A stretch of 64,000 bases of DNA, taken from NCBI GenBank assembly GCA_002293475.1, contig DBDG01000017.1, positions 1 to 64,000 on the forward strand. The letters run 5' to 3'. This document shows positions 7,282-16,064 of this stretch, piece by piece. Origin of the DNA: Lachnospiraceae bacterium UBA938 (lineage in GTDB: Bacteria > Bacillota > Clostridia > Lachnospirales > Lachnospiraceae). Every line of letters starts with the position of its first letter. Position 1 is the first letter of the stretch. Under the pieces are notes generated by a model. That model was not told the origin of the DNA. It ran no database searches and saw only the letters and a program-made list of their open reading frames with translations. The position numbers and the translations under genes are program-made.

Positions 7282-8469
7282 TTAATCGTAAAGATGGTAT
7301 TGCTCTTTATAAAAAGCAAATCTTTGGCTTTCTTCCTGGAAACGCTCAAGAAGCTGCTTTCTATCCCAATCTCCCGCCAAGGTGCCGTCTCCGCCCAGTA
7401 ACGTCAAGAAAGGCCGGCCCCCTATCCGGGACGGCGGCAGGATCTGGAAATCATCGGGGTACAGTTCCCTTAACAAATCCAGCAATAGCAGACCGACCGC
7501 TACCGGCTGCAGGGCAGTGCTGTCTGTTACATGGAGCAGCAGGCCACCGCATAACTCTCCCTGATGCTTGGAAGCTGTCGGGCAAAACCAGATCGGAGTG
7601 GCCCATACCCCGGTCAGTCTCTCCCGGTTAAAAGCTTCTGTCAGTTGCTCGCCGTCTACGTAGGGGGCGCCGATAATCCGAAACGGCGCGGCGGTGCCTC
7701 GTCCTTCCGAACAATTAGTCCCCTCGATCAGGCAGCTCCCCGGATAGAGCAACGTCGCTTCAAAAGTGGCTAAACTCTGACTAGGCATCGGCCAGATTCG
7801 GCCATATTGGGGAAACATCTGTCCTCGCCGCCATCCTTTACAAGGTATTACCTTTACCTCACAACCCAGAGCCAATTCCCGGTTCATAAGCCCTGCTGCT
7901 TCTCCGGAGGTCAGCCCATAACGGACAGGCAAGGGATGACAGCCGACAAAACTGGCAAACAAAGGATCTAACCGCCCGCCTTCGACAATCTCTCCTCCCA
8001 AAGGATTCGGGCGATCCAGCACCACCAACCGCTTACCCCCATAGGCATCTTCCCTGCTAGGGGAGATAGGGGAGCAAGGGGCGAAAGGGGAGCAAGCTTC
8101 CAAAGCCTTAAGCAATGTTGATAAAAATGTATAATACCTCACCCCGATATCCTGAATATCGTATACCAGAATATCAAAGCAATCCATCCATTCCGGCTGA
8201 AATCCCTTTCCGCCACGGCCATACAGACTGTAAACCGGCAGTCCGGTAAGCTCATCCCGATAGTCCTCCGCCAGCTCCCCGGCACCCCGTTCGCCACGGA
8301 TGCCATGCTCCGGCGCGAACAGTGCCGTCAGTTCGCAGACTTCCCGCAACACGGTAATGGTAGCGCGGAACCGGCTGTCTCGGCCGGTGCTGGAGGTAAT
8401 CAGTCCCACTCTCCCGTCGGTAAGCCAAGATCGATATTTTTTTACATGGTCAACTCCATAAGTTACCAT
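7282..8469 (-). CDS. namZ: DUF1343 / exo-beta-N-acetylmuramidase (NamZ-like)
   Basis: A 395-residue DUF1343 protein. The family contains NamZ of Bacillus subtilis (GH171), which releases MurNAc from the non-reducing end of peptidoglycan pieces after NagZ. Diagnostic motifs are VGLITSSTGRD, LFAPEHGIRGER (about residues 52-63), LVYDIQDIGVRYYTF and VVLDRPNPLGGEIVEGG. The ATG at 8469 has an AGGAG site 7 bases upstream. There is no signal peptide. A short insert reading SPFAPCSPISPS (about residues 125-136, bases 8058-8095) comes from imperfect GCTCCCCT repeats and interrupts the loop before the DRPNPLGG motif. Confidence 0.85.
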   Translation of the reverse strand: MVTYGVDHVKKYRSWLTDGRVGLITSSTGRDSRFRATITVLREVCELTALFAPEHGIRGERGAGELAEDYRDELTGLPVYSLYGRGGKGFQPEWMDCFDILVYDIQDIGVRYYTFLSTLLKALEACSPFAPCSPISPSREDAYGGKRLVVLDRPNPLGGEIVEGGRLDPLFASFVGCHPLPVRYGLTSGEAAGLMNRELALGCEVKVIPCKGWRRGQMFPQYGRIWPMPSQSLATFEATLLYPGSCLIEGTNCSEGRGTAAPFRIIGAPYVDGEQLTEAFNRERLTGVWATPIWFCPTASKHQGELCGGLLLHVTDSTALQPVAVGLLLLDLLRELYPDDFQILPPSRIGGRPFLTLLGGDGTLAGDWDRKQLLERFQEESQRFAFYKEQYHLYD

Positions 8470-8545
8470 CCGCTATCTCCTCAGAATCTTAAAACCCTGT
8501 TCCTTTTTCCTGTATAAGCCTGCTTAGGCTCTAAGCAAAAGGCAA

Positions 8546-9733
8546 TTACAGCGTCAGCTTGCCCATCACCACGGGATGTCTGGCTCCAGTAGCTGCCGGA
8601 ACGTTATTCTCCTTACCGAATAAAGCTTCGTTGGCCAGAACCGCAAATGCCACCGCTTCCTTGGCATCACTATGAAACCCGACCGCTTCATTGGTCTTAA
8701 CCGCGCAGCCGGGCAGACAATCCCGCAAATGCCGCATCAACACCAGATTGTGGCTGCCGCCGCCGCCTACGATCAAAGTATCCGGCGGCGCCGGTGCAAA
8801 CTGCCGCAGCCCAACTGCAATACTTTCCGCCGTAAACCGAGTCGCCGTAGCCAAGGCATCTGTCAGGCTGATACCGCGAGGCGCCGCAAAATCCAGCAGT
8901 CGTTTCACATAACCGGCTCCATAGTATTCTCGTCCAGTGGTTTTAGGCGGTTTCCGTACCAAATAAGGATCCTCTAACAAAAAGGCCAGCAGTTCCGGCT
9001 GCACCACTCCCGCCGCCGCCAGACGGCCGCCTTCGTCATAAGCCGCTGCACCGGCTGTAAGCAGCCGCACCAGCCCATCCATCACCATATTCCCCGGCCC
9101 AGTGTCAAACGCCATCACCTGATCCAGTGTACAGTCTTGCGGTAAGATGGTTACATTGCCGATACCGCCGATATTCTGTAACGCCACAGTTGTTTCGCGG
9201 CGGCGATATAGCAGATATTCCGCATAGGGAACCAAAGGAGCGCCCAAACCGCCCGCCGCCATATCCCGTACCCGGAAATCCCCTATAACCGGGCATCCCA
9301 GCGCTTCCGCAATATGCGCATCCTCCCCTGACTGCAATGTTCCGGCAATCGTTCTCCCGAGATATTCTTCCGCTTCAGGCATATGCCAAAGCGTCTGTCC
9401 GTGATTGCCCACCAGATCAATCTCATCGGCCGAAACCTGTGCCTGCCGGCACAGTGCAAGACAAGCCTCCGCATATAAATGCCCCAACAGATTACTCATC
9501 CGGCACAATTCTCCGCTGCCGCCCCAACTGCCTTCCGCAAGCTGTAATATCCGCTCCCGCACCGCCGCCGGAAAGGGAACAAACAAAAAATCGCGCAGAC
9601 GCACCTGGAGCGCGGTTCCCGCCCCGGTTATTTCCGTCAAAGCCGCATCAATACCGTCCGCAGAAGTACCGGACATCAAGCCGATTACCAACCGGTGCGG
9701 CTTTTCTTTCAATCTCGTTATTCTTTCAGACAC
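8546..9733 (-). CDS. anmK: 1,6-anhydro-N-acetylmuramate kinase
   Basis: A 395-residue AnmK-family protein that hydrolyses and phosphorylates anhydroMurNAc to MurNAc-6-phosphate. Motifs: IGLMSGTSADGIDAAL near residue 18, VGNHGQTLWHMP, NIGGIGNVT, AFDTGPGNMVMDGL and LIVGGGGSHN. The start is a GTG at 9733, overlapping the murQ stop by 8 bases and preceded by GAGGTGG. Its product feeds MurQ. AnmK is most familiar from Gram-negative recycling, where lytic transglycosylases make the anhydro sugar; its presence beside NamZ and a MurNAc kinase means the operon can take both forms of muramic acid. Confidence 0.9.
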   Translation of the reverse strand: MSERITRLKEKPHRLVIGLMSGTSADGIDAALTEITGAGTALQVRLRDFLFVPFPAAVRERILQLAEGSWGGSGELCRMSNLLGHLYAEACLALCRQAQVSADEIDLVGNHGQTLWHMPEAEEYLGRTIAGTLQSGEDAHIAEALGCPVIGDFRVRDMAAGGLGAPLVPYAEYLLYRRRETTVALQNIGGIGNVTILPQDCTLDQVMAFDTGPGNMVMDGLVRLLTAGAAAYDEGGRLAAAGVVQPELLAFLLEDPYLVRKPPKTTGREYYGAGYVKRLLDFAAPRGISLTDALATATRFTAESIAVGLRQFAPAPPDTLIVGGGGSHNLVLMRHLRDCLPGCAVKTNEAVGFHSDAKEAVAFAVLANEALFGKENNVPAATGARHPVVMGKLTL

Positions 9734-10649
9734 AACCAGCCACCTCTTCCGCTTTGCCTTTCCTCACAGCGGCACCGATATGTCCCTTATTTTCCTCTAA
9801 AATCTCTGCTGCCCGCGTTTCGTCCACTTGCAGCAGTATCATGATAATCGCTGTTTTCGGACGGTATTCACACCGCTCCAAGGTGGCGACCGCCGCTGCC
9901 CTTTCTATGCCGGTAGCACTTTGGACAATCGAAATACAACGTTGAATCAATTTTTCGTTGGCCGGTTTTACATCCACCATCAGATTGCCATATACCTTGC
10001 CCAACTGAATCATCGCACCGGTTGATAGCATATTTAACACCATTTTTTCCGCTGTGCCGCTTTTCATCCGCGTGGAGCCGGTCACTACCTCCGGGCCGGG
10101 GGCGGGGGCAATCCCGATATCCGCCAGACAGTCCGCTTCCGAACCGGCACAGCAGGTTACCGCCAACACATGGGCACCCAGGCTCCGAGCATATTCCATC
10201 GCCCCCAGCACATAAGGCGTCCGGCCGGAGGCGGCGATTCCCACCAAGACATCTTTGGCATTAAAATCAATGGCTTTCAGATCTTCCGCTCCCAGTTCCC
10301 GATTATCCTCGGTTCCTTCTACCGCCTGAAACATCGCCCGCTCGCCGCCGGCAATAATCCCGACGACCATCTCCGGGGCGGTCGAATACGTGGGGGGACA
10401 TTCCGCGGCATCCAACACCCCCAAACGGCCGGAGGTCCCGCAGCCACTATAGACCAGCCGCCCGCCTTGCCGCAGCTGCGCCGCGATCACCTCCACCGCC
10501 GCCGCGATCTGTTCCAGTACCTGTTCCACGGCCAAGGCCACCTTTTTATCCTCATCATTGATCAGCTTCACCATTTCTATGGCAGAAAGCTCATCAATGT
10601 GAAAGCTGCGCTCATTACGCCGTTCTGTTGCTATTCGGCTCAATTCCAT
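9726..10649 (-). CDS. murQ: N-acetylmuramic acid 6-phosphate etherase
   Basis: A 307-residue SIS-fold lyase that cleaves MurNAc-6-P to GlcNAc-6-P and lactate. Signature segments are CGTSGRLGVLDAAECPPTY and TGSTRMKSGTAEKMVLNM. The frame extends upstream to 10721, but the ATG at 10649 has AAAGGAGG seven bases before it and begins after the upstream stop at 10673, so I chose it. It is the central enzyme on which the MurK and AnmK branches converge. Confidence 0.93.
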   Translation of the reverse strand: MELSRIATERRNERSFHIDELSAIEMVKLINDEDKKVALAVEQVLEQIAAAVEVIAAQLRQGGRLVYSGCGTSGRLGVLDAAECPPTYSTAPEMVVGIIAGGERAMFQAVEGTEDNRELGAEDLKAIDFNAKDVLVGIAASGRTPYVLGAMEYARSLGAHVLAVTCCAGSEADCLADIGIAPAPGPEVVTGSTRMKSGTAEKMVLNMLSTGAMIQLGKVYGNLMVDVKPANEKLIQRCISIVQSATGIERAAAVATLERCEYRPKTAIIMILLQVDETRAAEILEENKGHIGAAVRKGKAEEVAGCV

Positions 10650-10672
10650 GTCATTTCCTCCTTTGGCCACCA

Positions 10673-11386
10673 TCAAATCTCCTTTATCACTCGGTAATTC
10701 TCCGGCAACACCATAAAACACTCGGCATATTCCTTGCGCGCCTCGATTCCCCTGAGTCTCTTTAAATGAGAGTAATATTCAAAATACGGAAAGCTTTTGC
10801 TTCCGGTAACGAACCAATGGGTTTGAATGGCTTCTTCCCATAACAAAAATCCCGCCCGGCTGATGCCAAAATAGGTATAGGGCCGGAACTCTCTGGCATC
10901 CTCCCAATTCTCCGCAAAGTACAACGGGGCAAAATGAGCCGGCCGTTCCCGTAAAAACCCCGGCAAGGCGGCATAATACCATGCATCTTGGACGATTTTA
11001 TTACAGGTCTCATGATCTTTGTGCATACTTCCCCCATAATGGGTAATCAACAGCCCCGGCCGCTCTTTCCGAATGATGTCGCATACTTGAAACCTGACCG
11101 CTTCCGTATCTGGCAGCTCCCCATCGGCATAATCCAAGACATAGGCCGTACCACCCAGTTTTTTTGCAAAGGCTTCCGCTTCCGCTTCCTTTTGACGGCG
11201 GTACGCGGCTACCGACAGATGCGGCGGGTTACCTTTCTCACCCCCGGTCAAAGCCACTGTGGCTATATGACCGCCCGCTGCTGCACAGGTAGCTAACAGG
11301 CCGCCGCAGGTGAGCTCCATATCACCGATATGGGCACCAATGGCTAAGATTGATTGTCGGGACGCTTCTTCCGTTATTTTTCCCAT
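10673..11386 (-). CDS. PIG-L/LmbE-family deacetylase
   Basis: A 237-residue PIG-L family protein. The N-terminal zinc motif, usually AHPDDxE, reads AHIGDMEL near residue 18, with the His, Asp and Glu retained. A second metal segment reads HKDHET. Family members deacetylate N-acetylglucosamine groups on lipids, mycothiol precursors or chitooligosaccharides. Between MurQ and a GNAT gene in this operon it probably acts on a GlcNAc or MurNAc derivative. The exact substrate cannot be read from sequence. Confidence 0.8.
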   Translation of the reverse strand: MGKITEEASRQSILAIGAHIGDMELTCGGLLATCAAAGGHIATVALTGGEKGNPPHLSVAAYRRQKEAEAEAFAKKLGGTAYVLDYADGELPDTEAVRFQVCDIIRKERPGLLITHYGGSMHKDHETCNKIVQDAWYYAALPGFLRERPAHFAPLYFAENWEDAREFRPYTYFGISRAGFLLWEEAIQTHWFVTGSKSFPYFEYYSHLKRLRGIEARKEYAECFMVLPENYRVIKEI

Positions 11387-11444
11387 ATATATCTCCCTTA
11401 CTTCAATTAACTTAACATCGCTTATGATGATTTAGTTCTGCTAT

Positions 11445-12440
11445 TTAACAAAGATCTTTTGCCATGACAGCAAATAGCCGTACCCTGACAAAGCCGGCGT
11501 CCTGATATATTTTCCCGGCATGATTGTCACTTCCGGTGAACAAAGACATATACCTAGCTCCGGCCTTCTTCTCGGCTTCGCAAAGGGAATAAAAAAGCAG
11601 TCTCCCCAAACCTTTATGTTCATGCGCTTTTGCCACTCCAATGCCGGCAAAATATCCTCTTCCGGTTGCTTCCGGATAAACCGGCCCGGCAAAACCGACC
11701 ACCTGCCGCTCTTTTACCGCTACCAGCATGTTGATCTCGCGGGCGGCCACCGGTATCTCGACATTCCACTGGGGATTACCTAAGGACTCCACCATTGTTT
11801 CCAGTCCCGAGTGGATATCATGGCGGTACCATTCTACCTGATAGCCCGCTTCCCCCGCCTTGCCGCAAAGTGCCGCCATTCCCTCCGGCCGGTGAAACTC
11901 CGCCAGATTAAGGTACATCGCACATTCAGTCGCGGTTTCCTGGTAACCGGCCTGCCGCATCCATTGATACAAAGGTATATCCAGCGCGATGCCCGGCGCG
12001 TTATTGTGCTGATCCGGCGCCCGCCCCGGTATCCGCCACGGCAGGCGCATAGGGTTAAAAAAGCTGCAGACCGCCCGGACCTTACCGGCTGCCCGGAACG
12101 ACTCCTCCAGCCGTTTCAGCAGCCGCAGGGCATTGGCTTGGGTTTCCGCTTCCTCCGCCAGTAAAAGACAGGTGAAAAATCCCCGCTCGTTCCCGCCCGG
12201 CAGTTCGTCGCCGGTACACCCGCAGATAAATCCCCATACCGCTTCCTGACCGGGAGAACCTTCCGGTTCCGCATGTGTTAGTACAAATGCATGGCGGTCA
12301 GAAAAATAAGGGTGTTCCATTAAACCCCGGCTTAGCTCCGGCCCGGACATCGGAACAAATCCCTGACGCGTCCCGGAACTATTCCATAGACCGCTTATCG
12401 CCTCTTGATATCTGTTATGATAATTGCTGATTTCCATCAT
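11445..12440 (-). CDS. GNAT-family N-acetyltransferase, probably two GNAT folds
   Basis: A 331-residue protein. The C-terminal half holds the clearer GNAT signature: GYFAGIGVAKAHEHKGLGRLL is split here as FAGIGVAKAHEHKGLGRLLF (Q/R-x-x-G-x-G/A acetyl-CoA loop near residues 275-290), followed by NHAGKIYQDAGFVRV. The N-terminal half (residues 1-150) looks like a degenerate second GNAT domain. The acceptor is unknown; amino sugars are plausible given the flanking PIG-L deacetylase. The gene starts 12 bases after the permease stop. Confidence 0.75.
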   Translation of the reverse strand: MMEISNYHNRYQEAISGLWNSSGTRQGFVPMSGPELSRGLMEHPYFSDRHAFVLTHAEPEGSPGQEAVWGFICGCTGDELPGGNERGFFTCLLLAEEAETQANALRLLKRLEESFRAAGKVRAVCSFFNPMRLPWRIPGRAPDQHNNAPGIALDIPLYQWMRQAGYQETATECAMYLNLAEFHRPEGMAALCGKAGEAGYQVEWYRHDIHSGLETMVESLGNPQWNVEIPVAAREINMLVAVKERQVVGFAGPVYPEATGRGYFAGIGVAKAHEHKGLGRLLFYSLCEAEKKAGARYMSLFTGSDNHAGKIYQDAGFVRVRLFAVMAKDLC

Positions 12441-12452
12441 GAACCCGTATCT

Positions 12453-13319
12453 TTACCCTTTCACAGCTCCCACTGTAACCCCCTCCAGAAAATACTTTTG
12501 CAGGGCAAAAAACAGAATAAACATCGGTACTGCCGACAGGCAGGCTCCCGCCATCATGGGTGACAGCAAGGTTCCGTTAGCAAATTTAAAGGTCTTAAGC
12601 CCCACCTGGATGGTATACATATGTTCCTTGGAAGTCACCAAAAAAGGCCAGAAAAAGTTATTCCAACTGCCTAAAAAAGTATTAATGGCCATGACCGCTA
12701 GGATCGTCTTCGACAGCGGCAGCACAATCAGGCGGAAGGCTTTCAAATGACCGCAGCCCTCAATCTTGGCACTTTCCAGCAAGGCTGTGGGAATGCCGGT
12801 AAAAAACTGCTTCGCCAGAAAAATATTATAGGAAGTGGCAATTCCCGGTAAGATTAAGGCCGCATAGGTATTGGACATCTGAAATTCACGTACAATCAAA
12901 ATATACAAGGGCACTTGTGTTACCTGATAGGGAATCATCATCGCTACCAACACCATAAAAAACAAGAATCTTCGGCCTTTAAACTGAATCTTGGCAAAAG
13001 CATAGCCGGCCATACTGGCAAACACCACGTTACCGGCCACCACACAGACCGCTACCACCAGACTGTTAAACAGCCAACGCATGGAATTGTCACTATATTC
13101 AATAAACGCTTTATAAGAGTCCAGCGTCCACGTCCGGGGAAAGATAGAATAAGAAGTGGAGGCTGTCTCAATATCAGGCCCAAACGACCAAGTAAGCATA
13201 TAAAAAATGGGGAATAAAGAAATCAGGGCAAAAAACACTAATACCACGGTAATAATCACATCCCGTGTGTAACGGATTTTTTTGTTGTGTAAATGCTGTG
13301 AGTATAATCCTGAAGCCAT
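12453..13319 (-). CDS. Carbohydrate ABC transporter permease (MalG-type)
   Basis: A 288-residue inner-membrane permease of the CUT1 family with about six hydrophobic spans. The EAA-loop region reads ESAKIEGCGHLKAFRLIVLP, and the protein ends in VTVGAVKG, typical of this family (EGLTAGAVKG). It pairs with the MalF-type permease upstream and the binding protein. No ATPase gene is present in the operon, so a shared MsmK-like ATPase encoded elsewhere is expected. Confidence 0.9.
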   Translation of the reverse strand: MASGLYSQHLHNKKIRYTRDVIITVVLVFFALISLFPIFYMLTWSFGPDIETASTSYSIFPRTWTLDSYKAFIEYSDNSMRWLFNSLVVAVCVVAGNVVFASMAGYAFAKIQFKGRRFLFFMVLVAMMIPYQVTQVPLYILIVREFQMSNTYAALILPGIATSYNIFLAKQFFTGIPTALLESAKIEGCGHLKAFRLIVLPLSKTILAVMAINTFLGSWNNFFWPFLVTSKEHMYTIQVGLKTFKFANGTLLSPMMAGACLSAVPMFILFFALQKYFLEGVTVGAVKG

Positions 13320-13407
13320 TTTGTCTCCTTCTCGGGATGTGCCTGCATCCTGCTTTTTCGCAGCCTCCAGATACGTCCCCGTTTAATATTGATACTCCGA
13401 CCAGTCA

Positions 13408-14283
13408 CTAATAATCGATATCATCACCCATAACCCGGAACTGGAACATGGTCAGAGCGGCAATGACAAGAGCCAGCATAATAGCCTGGGCACAGGCCAA
13501 TCCGTATTTGCCATGCGTGAAAGCATTGTTGAATACCAGCAGGCCGATCATCGTGGTATTGTTATCCGGACCGCCGCCGGTCATCATATATGCATTCATA
13601 AATACTTGAAAAGAACCGATGATACCGGTCACCAGCAAAAATAAGGTTGTGGGCTTGCATAACGGAAAGACAATATAACGAATCTTCTGCATAAAAGTGG
13701 CACCGTCAATCTCCGCCGCTTCATAATAAGAATTATCAATGCCGTGCAGGGACGCCATATAGATAATCACGTTGCTGCCATGACTGGACAGCAAGGCCAT
13801 CATGATCAGGGAAAACATGGCCGTGCTACTGGAACTGAGCCAGTTCTGCGACGGTATCCCCACGATTCCCAACAAGCGGTTAAAAATACCGGAGGGTGAG
13901 GCATCATACAACCACAGCCATACCACCGCCGTGGACACCCCGGAAGCAATGCCCGGCAGGTAATAAAGAGCTTTAAAAACCGCCTGGGTACGCTTCTTAA
14001 ATGGCAGTATCATCAGCGCGACGGTAAAAGCCACCAACAAGGACAGCGGTACCACCGCAACGGTGTAAACTACGGTATTGCGGATAGCTTTCCAAAACAA
14101 GCTGTTGCCCAAGGACGTCACATAATTCTCAGCCCCGATCCATTCCGTGCCAAAGGGTTTATAATCCTGAAAACTGGTAATCACCGCCGAAACTACCGGA
14201 TATAACGTGAAGAGCAGAAATACCAGCATCGCTACGGCAATAAATCCCCAGCCGCTTAGCGTCTCACCTCTTATTTTTCTCAC
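13408..14283 (-). CDS. Carbohydrate ABC transporter permease (MalF-type)
   Basis: A 291-residue CUT1 permease, with the EAA-loop segment YYEAAEIDGATFMQKIRYIV and six predicted spans. I chose the GTG at 14283 because AAGGAG lies 8 bases before it; the longer frame reaching 14337 has no such site and would run through the hairpin at 14309-14345. The substrate is inferred from the operon: amino sugars or GlcNAc-MurNAc disaccharides. Confidence 0.88.
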   Translation of the reverse strand: MRKIRGETLSGWGFIAVAMLVFLLFTLYPVVSAVITSFQDYKPFGTEWIGAENYVTSLGNSLFWKAIRNTVVYTVAVVPLSLLVAFTVALMILPFKKRTQAVFKALYYLPGIASGVSTAVVWLWLYDASPSGIFNRLLGIVGIPSQNWLSSSSTAMFSLIMMALLSSHGSNVIIYMASLHGIDNSYYEAAEIDGATFMQKIRYIVFPLCKPTTLFLLVTGIIGSFQVFMNAYMMTGGGPDNNTTMIGLLVFNNAFTHGKYGLACAQAIMLALVIAALTMFQFRVMGDDIDY

Positions 14284-14308
14284 TTTGTCATCTCCTTTCG
14301 TTATTAGC

Positions 14309-14345
14309 AGAAAGGTCTTGCCCACTGTTGAGAGCAAGACCTTCT
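14309..14345 (-). promoter_or_regulatory. Intercistronic hairpin after the binding-protein gene
   Basis: The inverted repeat AGAAAGGTCTTGC / GCAAGACCTTCT forms a stem of about 12 pairs with a 12-base loop, between the binding-protein stop (14365) and the permease start (14283). No T-run follows on the minus strand, so it is more likely a stem that protects the upstream message or weakly attenuates than a full terminator. This arrangement commonly gives more binding protein than permease. Confidence 0.6.
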
Positions 14346-14364
14346 GACATCTTATTTTCGCTCG

Positions 14365-15828
14365 CTAATTGATCCAGCCATCAGCACAATTTTCTTCCCC
14401 AAAAAGATTTACCGCCTCCGTCACAATCGTATCATATACGCTTTGAGCGGTTACTTCCCCGGCCAGAAGCGCCTGGAACTTCGGAATAATGATTTCATCC
14501 ATAATAGTCTTCGCATTGGCAGACATCTCCGCGGTTACTCCGGTAGGCGGTGCCTGCACCATGGAAATCGCCCTAGCTGTAGCCGCCGCGTTAAGCTCCG
14601 ACTGATCTAAGCTGCCGGCCAACTCCTGCTGGGCAACACGTCCGCTTTCACAGACACTGGAAAGGTACAGTTCATTAGACAGGCCGGCAACCCGGTCGCC
14701 GGAACAGATATAATCCATAAACAACAGTACATTCCGCAGATGCTCGTCGGTGGTATTGTTATTGCGCAGGGCAACAAATCCATCTACCGCACCATATACT
14801 GACTCCGTAGCATTATCCATGGTAGGCGCCGGGAGAAATACGTATTCCATCTCGATTGTACCTTCCGCCGCGGAACCGTCGGCCATGGCGGCGATATTTG
14901 TCTTGACATTGTTCTCAAACAGCGGCATCGCCTTGCCGATTATCATGGCATCCCCGGTCTGCAGCATTACCAGCCGCTGCTGGGCTTCCACCGCGTAATC
15001 AGGCATGCTTCCCGAGGCCGTCATCGTTTCTACTGCCTCCAACAGTGCCAGCATATTGTCGGAAGTATAAGCATATTGCAAATCAGCGGTGAAGTTGCTG
15101 CTGATACCGGCTGATACCCCAAAAATACTCACATAATCAGAGGCGGTTACCCCGGCATTGGCAAAAGCAAAGCCAACCGTGTCCGCCGTGGTACCGGCGG
15201 CTGCGATCTGTAAAAATTCATCAAAGCTCCAGCCTTCGGTCTGAATCTTCGCCACATCCGCACCCGCCGCTTCCAGCATAGCCCGGTTGCCGCCTAGAGC
15301 CTGAACCGTAATATATAGCGGCAGACCGTAAACGGTATTATCTAAAGATAAATAATCCAAAGCATTCTGGTCATAATCGGCCAAGCGGCCTTCTTCCATA
15401 TAATCGGCAATATTGATAGCCGTACCCATTTCCACAAAAGTTCCCAGACTGTTATAAGCGATCTCGGCAATATCCGGAGCCTCACCTGCCAAGGCCATGG
15501 TGGTCAGCTTAGAATTGTGCTCGTCCCATGAAGTGGTGATGATCTCTACCGAGATATGGGGATATAGCTCCTTAAAATCTTCCGCCCATACTGCCAGTTG
15601 CTCGGCATAGGTAGATGATACCGGAGGCACCATAATAGTAATGGTATCTTCTGCGGCGGGCTGGGCAACTTCTGCCGGTGTTTCGCCTTCTGTCTCCTCT
15701 GCCGTTTCTGCGGCGGGCGCTTCCGTCAGCGGTGCGGTATCGCTGCTGTCGGTATTACCGCCGCAAGCGATAAGACTCATAACCATTACAACCGTAATTA
15801 ATACAGCTAAAACCTTTTTCTTAATCAT
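14365..15828 (-). CDS. Sugar-binding lipoprotein of ABC transporter
   Basis: A 487-residue extracellular solute-binding protein (family 1, CUT1 type). The N terminus is a lipoprotein signal peptide (MIKKKVLAVLITVVMVMSLI) with lipobox LIAC at residues 19-22, then a Thr/Glu/Ala-rich linker to about residue 60. The binding-protein core begins at ITIMVPPVS and includes WDEHNSKLTTMALAGEAPDI. It is the first gene of the sugar operon and has AGGAGG before its ATG. Its likely ligand is a peptidoglycan amino sugar or disaccharide. Confidence 0.9.
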   Translation of the reverse strand: MIKKKVLAVLITVVMVMSLIACGGNTDSSDTAPLTEAPAAETAEETEGETPAEVAQPAAEDTITIMVPPVSSTYAEQLAVWAEDFKELYPHISVEIITTSWDEHNSKLTTMALAGEAPDIAEIAYNSLGTFVEMGTAINIADYMEEGRLADYDQNALDYLSLDNTVYGLPLYITVQALGGNRAMLEAAGADVAKIQTEGWSFDEFLQIAAAGTTADTVGFAFANAGVTASDYVSIFGVSAGISSNFTADLQYAYTSDNMLALLEAVETMTASGSMPDYAVEAQQRLVMLQTGDAMIIGKAMPLFENNVKTNIAAMADGSAAEGTIEMEYVFLPAPTMDNATESVYGAVDGFVALRNNNTTDEHLRNVLLFMDYICSGDRVAGLSNELYLSSVCESGRVAQQELAGSLDQSELNAAATARAISMVQAPPTGVTAEMSANAKTIMDEIIIPKFQALLAGEVTAQSVYDTIVTEAVNLFGEENCADGWIN

Positions 15829-15960
15829 TAATAATCTCCTCCTATTCTTGTTTTAATATTCCTGTTATTTTCATTAATACTTATACTTTTTAAATTTTAG
15901 AAAAATTAATACTTAGACAGTCTGCATTATTTTTAATATCAGGAATATTATGATAAGGTT

Positions 15961-15989
15961 AGTTTATCATCATTGTTACAATGTTTCAA
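15961..15989 (-). promoter_or_regulatory. Putative promoter of the amino-sugar operon with operator in its spacer
   Basis: On the minus strand TTGAAA (15984-15989) is followed after 17 bases by TAAACT (15961-15966), an acceptable -35/-10 pair. The spacer holds the perfect palindrome CATTGT-A-ACAATG (15971-15983). RpiR-family regulators bind palindromes and the regulator gene lies immediately upstream, so this is a candidate operator that would block the promoter when occupied. The pairing is inferred. Confidence 0.5.
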
Positions 15990-16064
15990 TATTCGTTCTA
16001 TTTGGCGGTACTTTGTTTCACACTTTGGTACACAGCCGTTTTTTTCATCGTTTTTACGGAACTT

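Noticed and set aside
4642..12160. Many long plus-strand open frames opposite the amino-sugar operon
   Set aside because: They are shadows caused by higher GC content. None has a ribosome binding site or recognisable protein, and every one overlaps a well-identified minus-strand gene.
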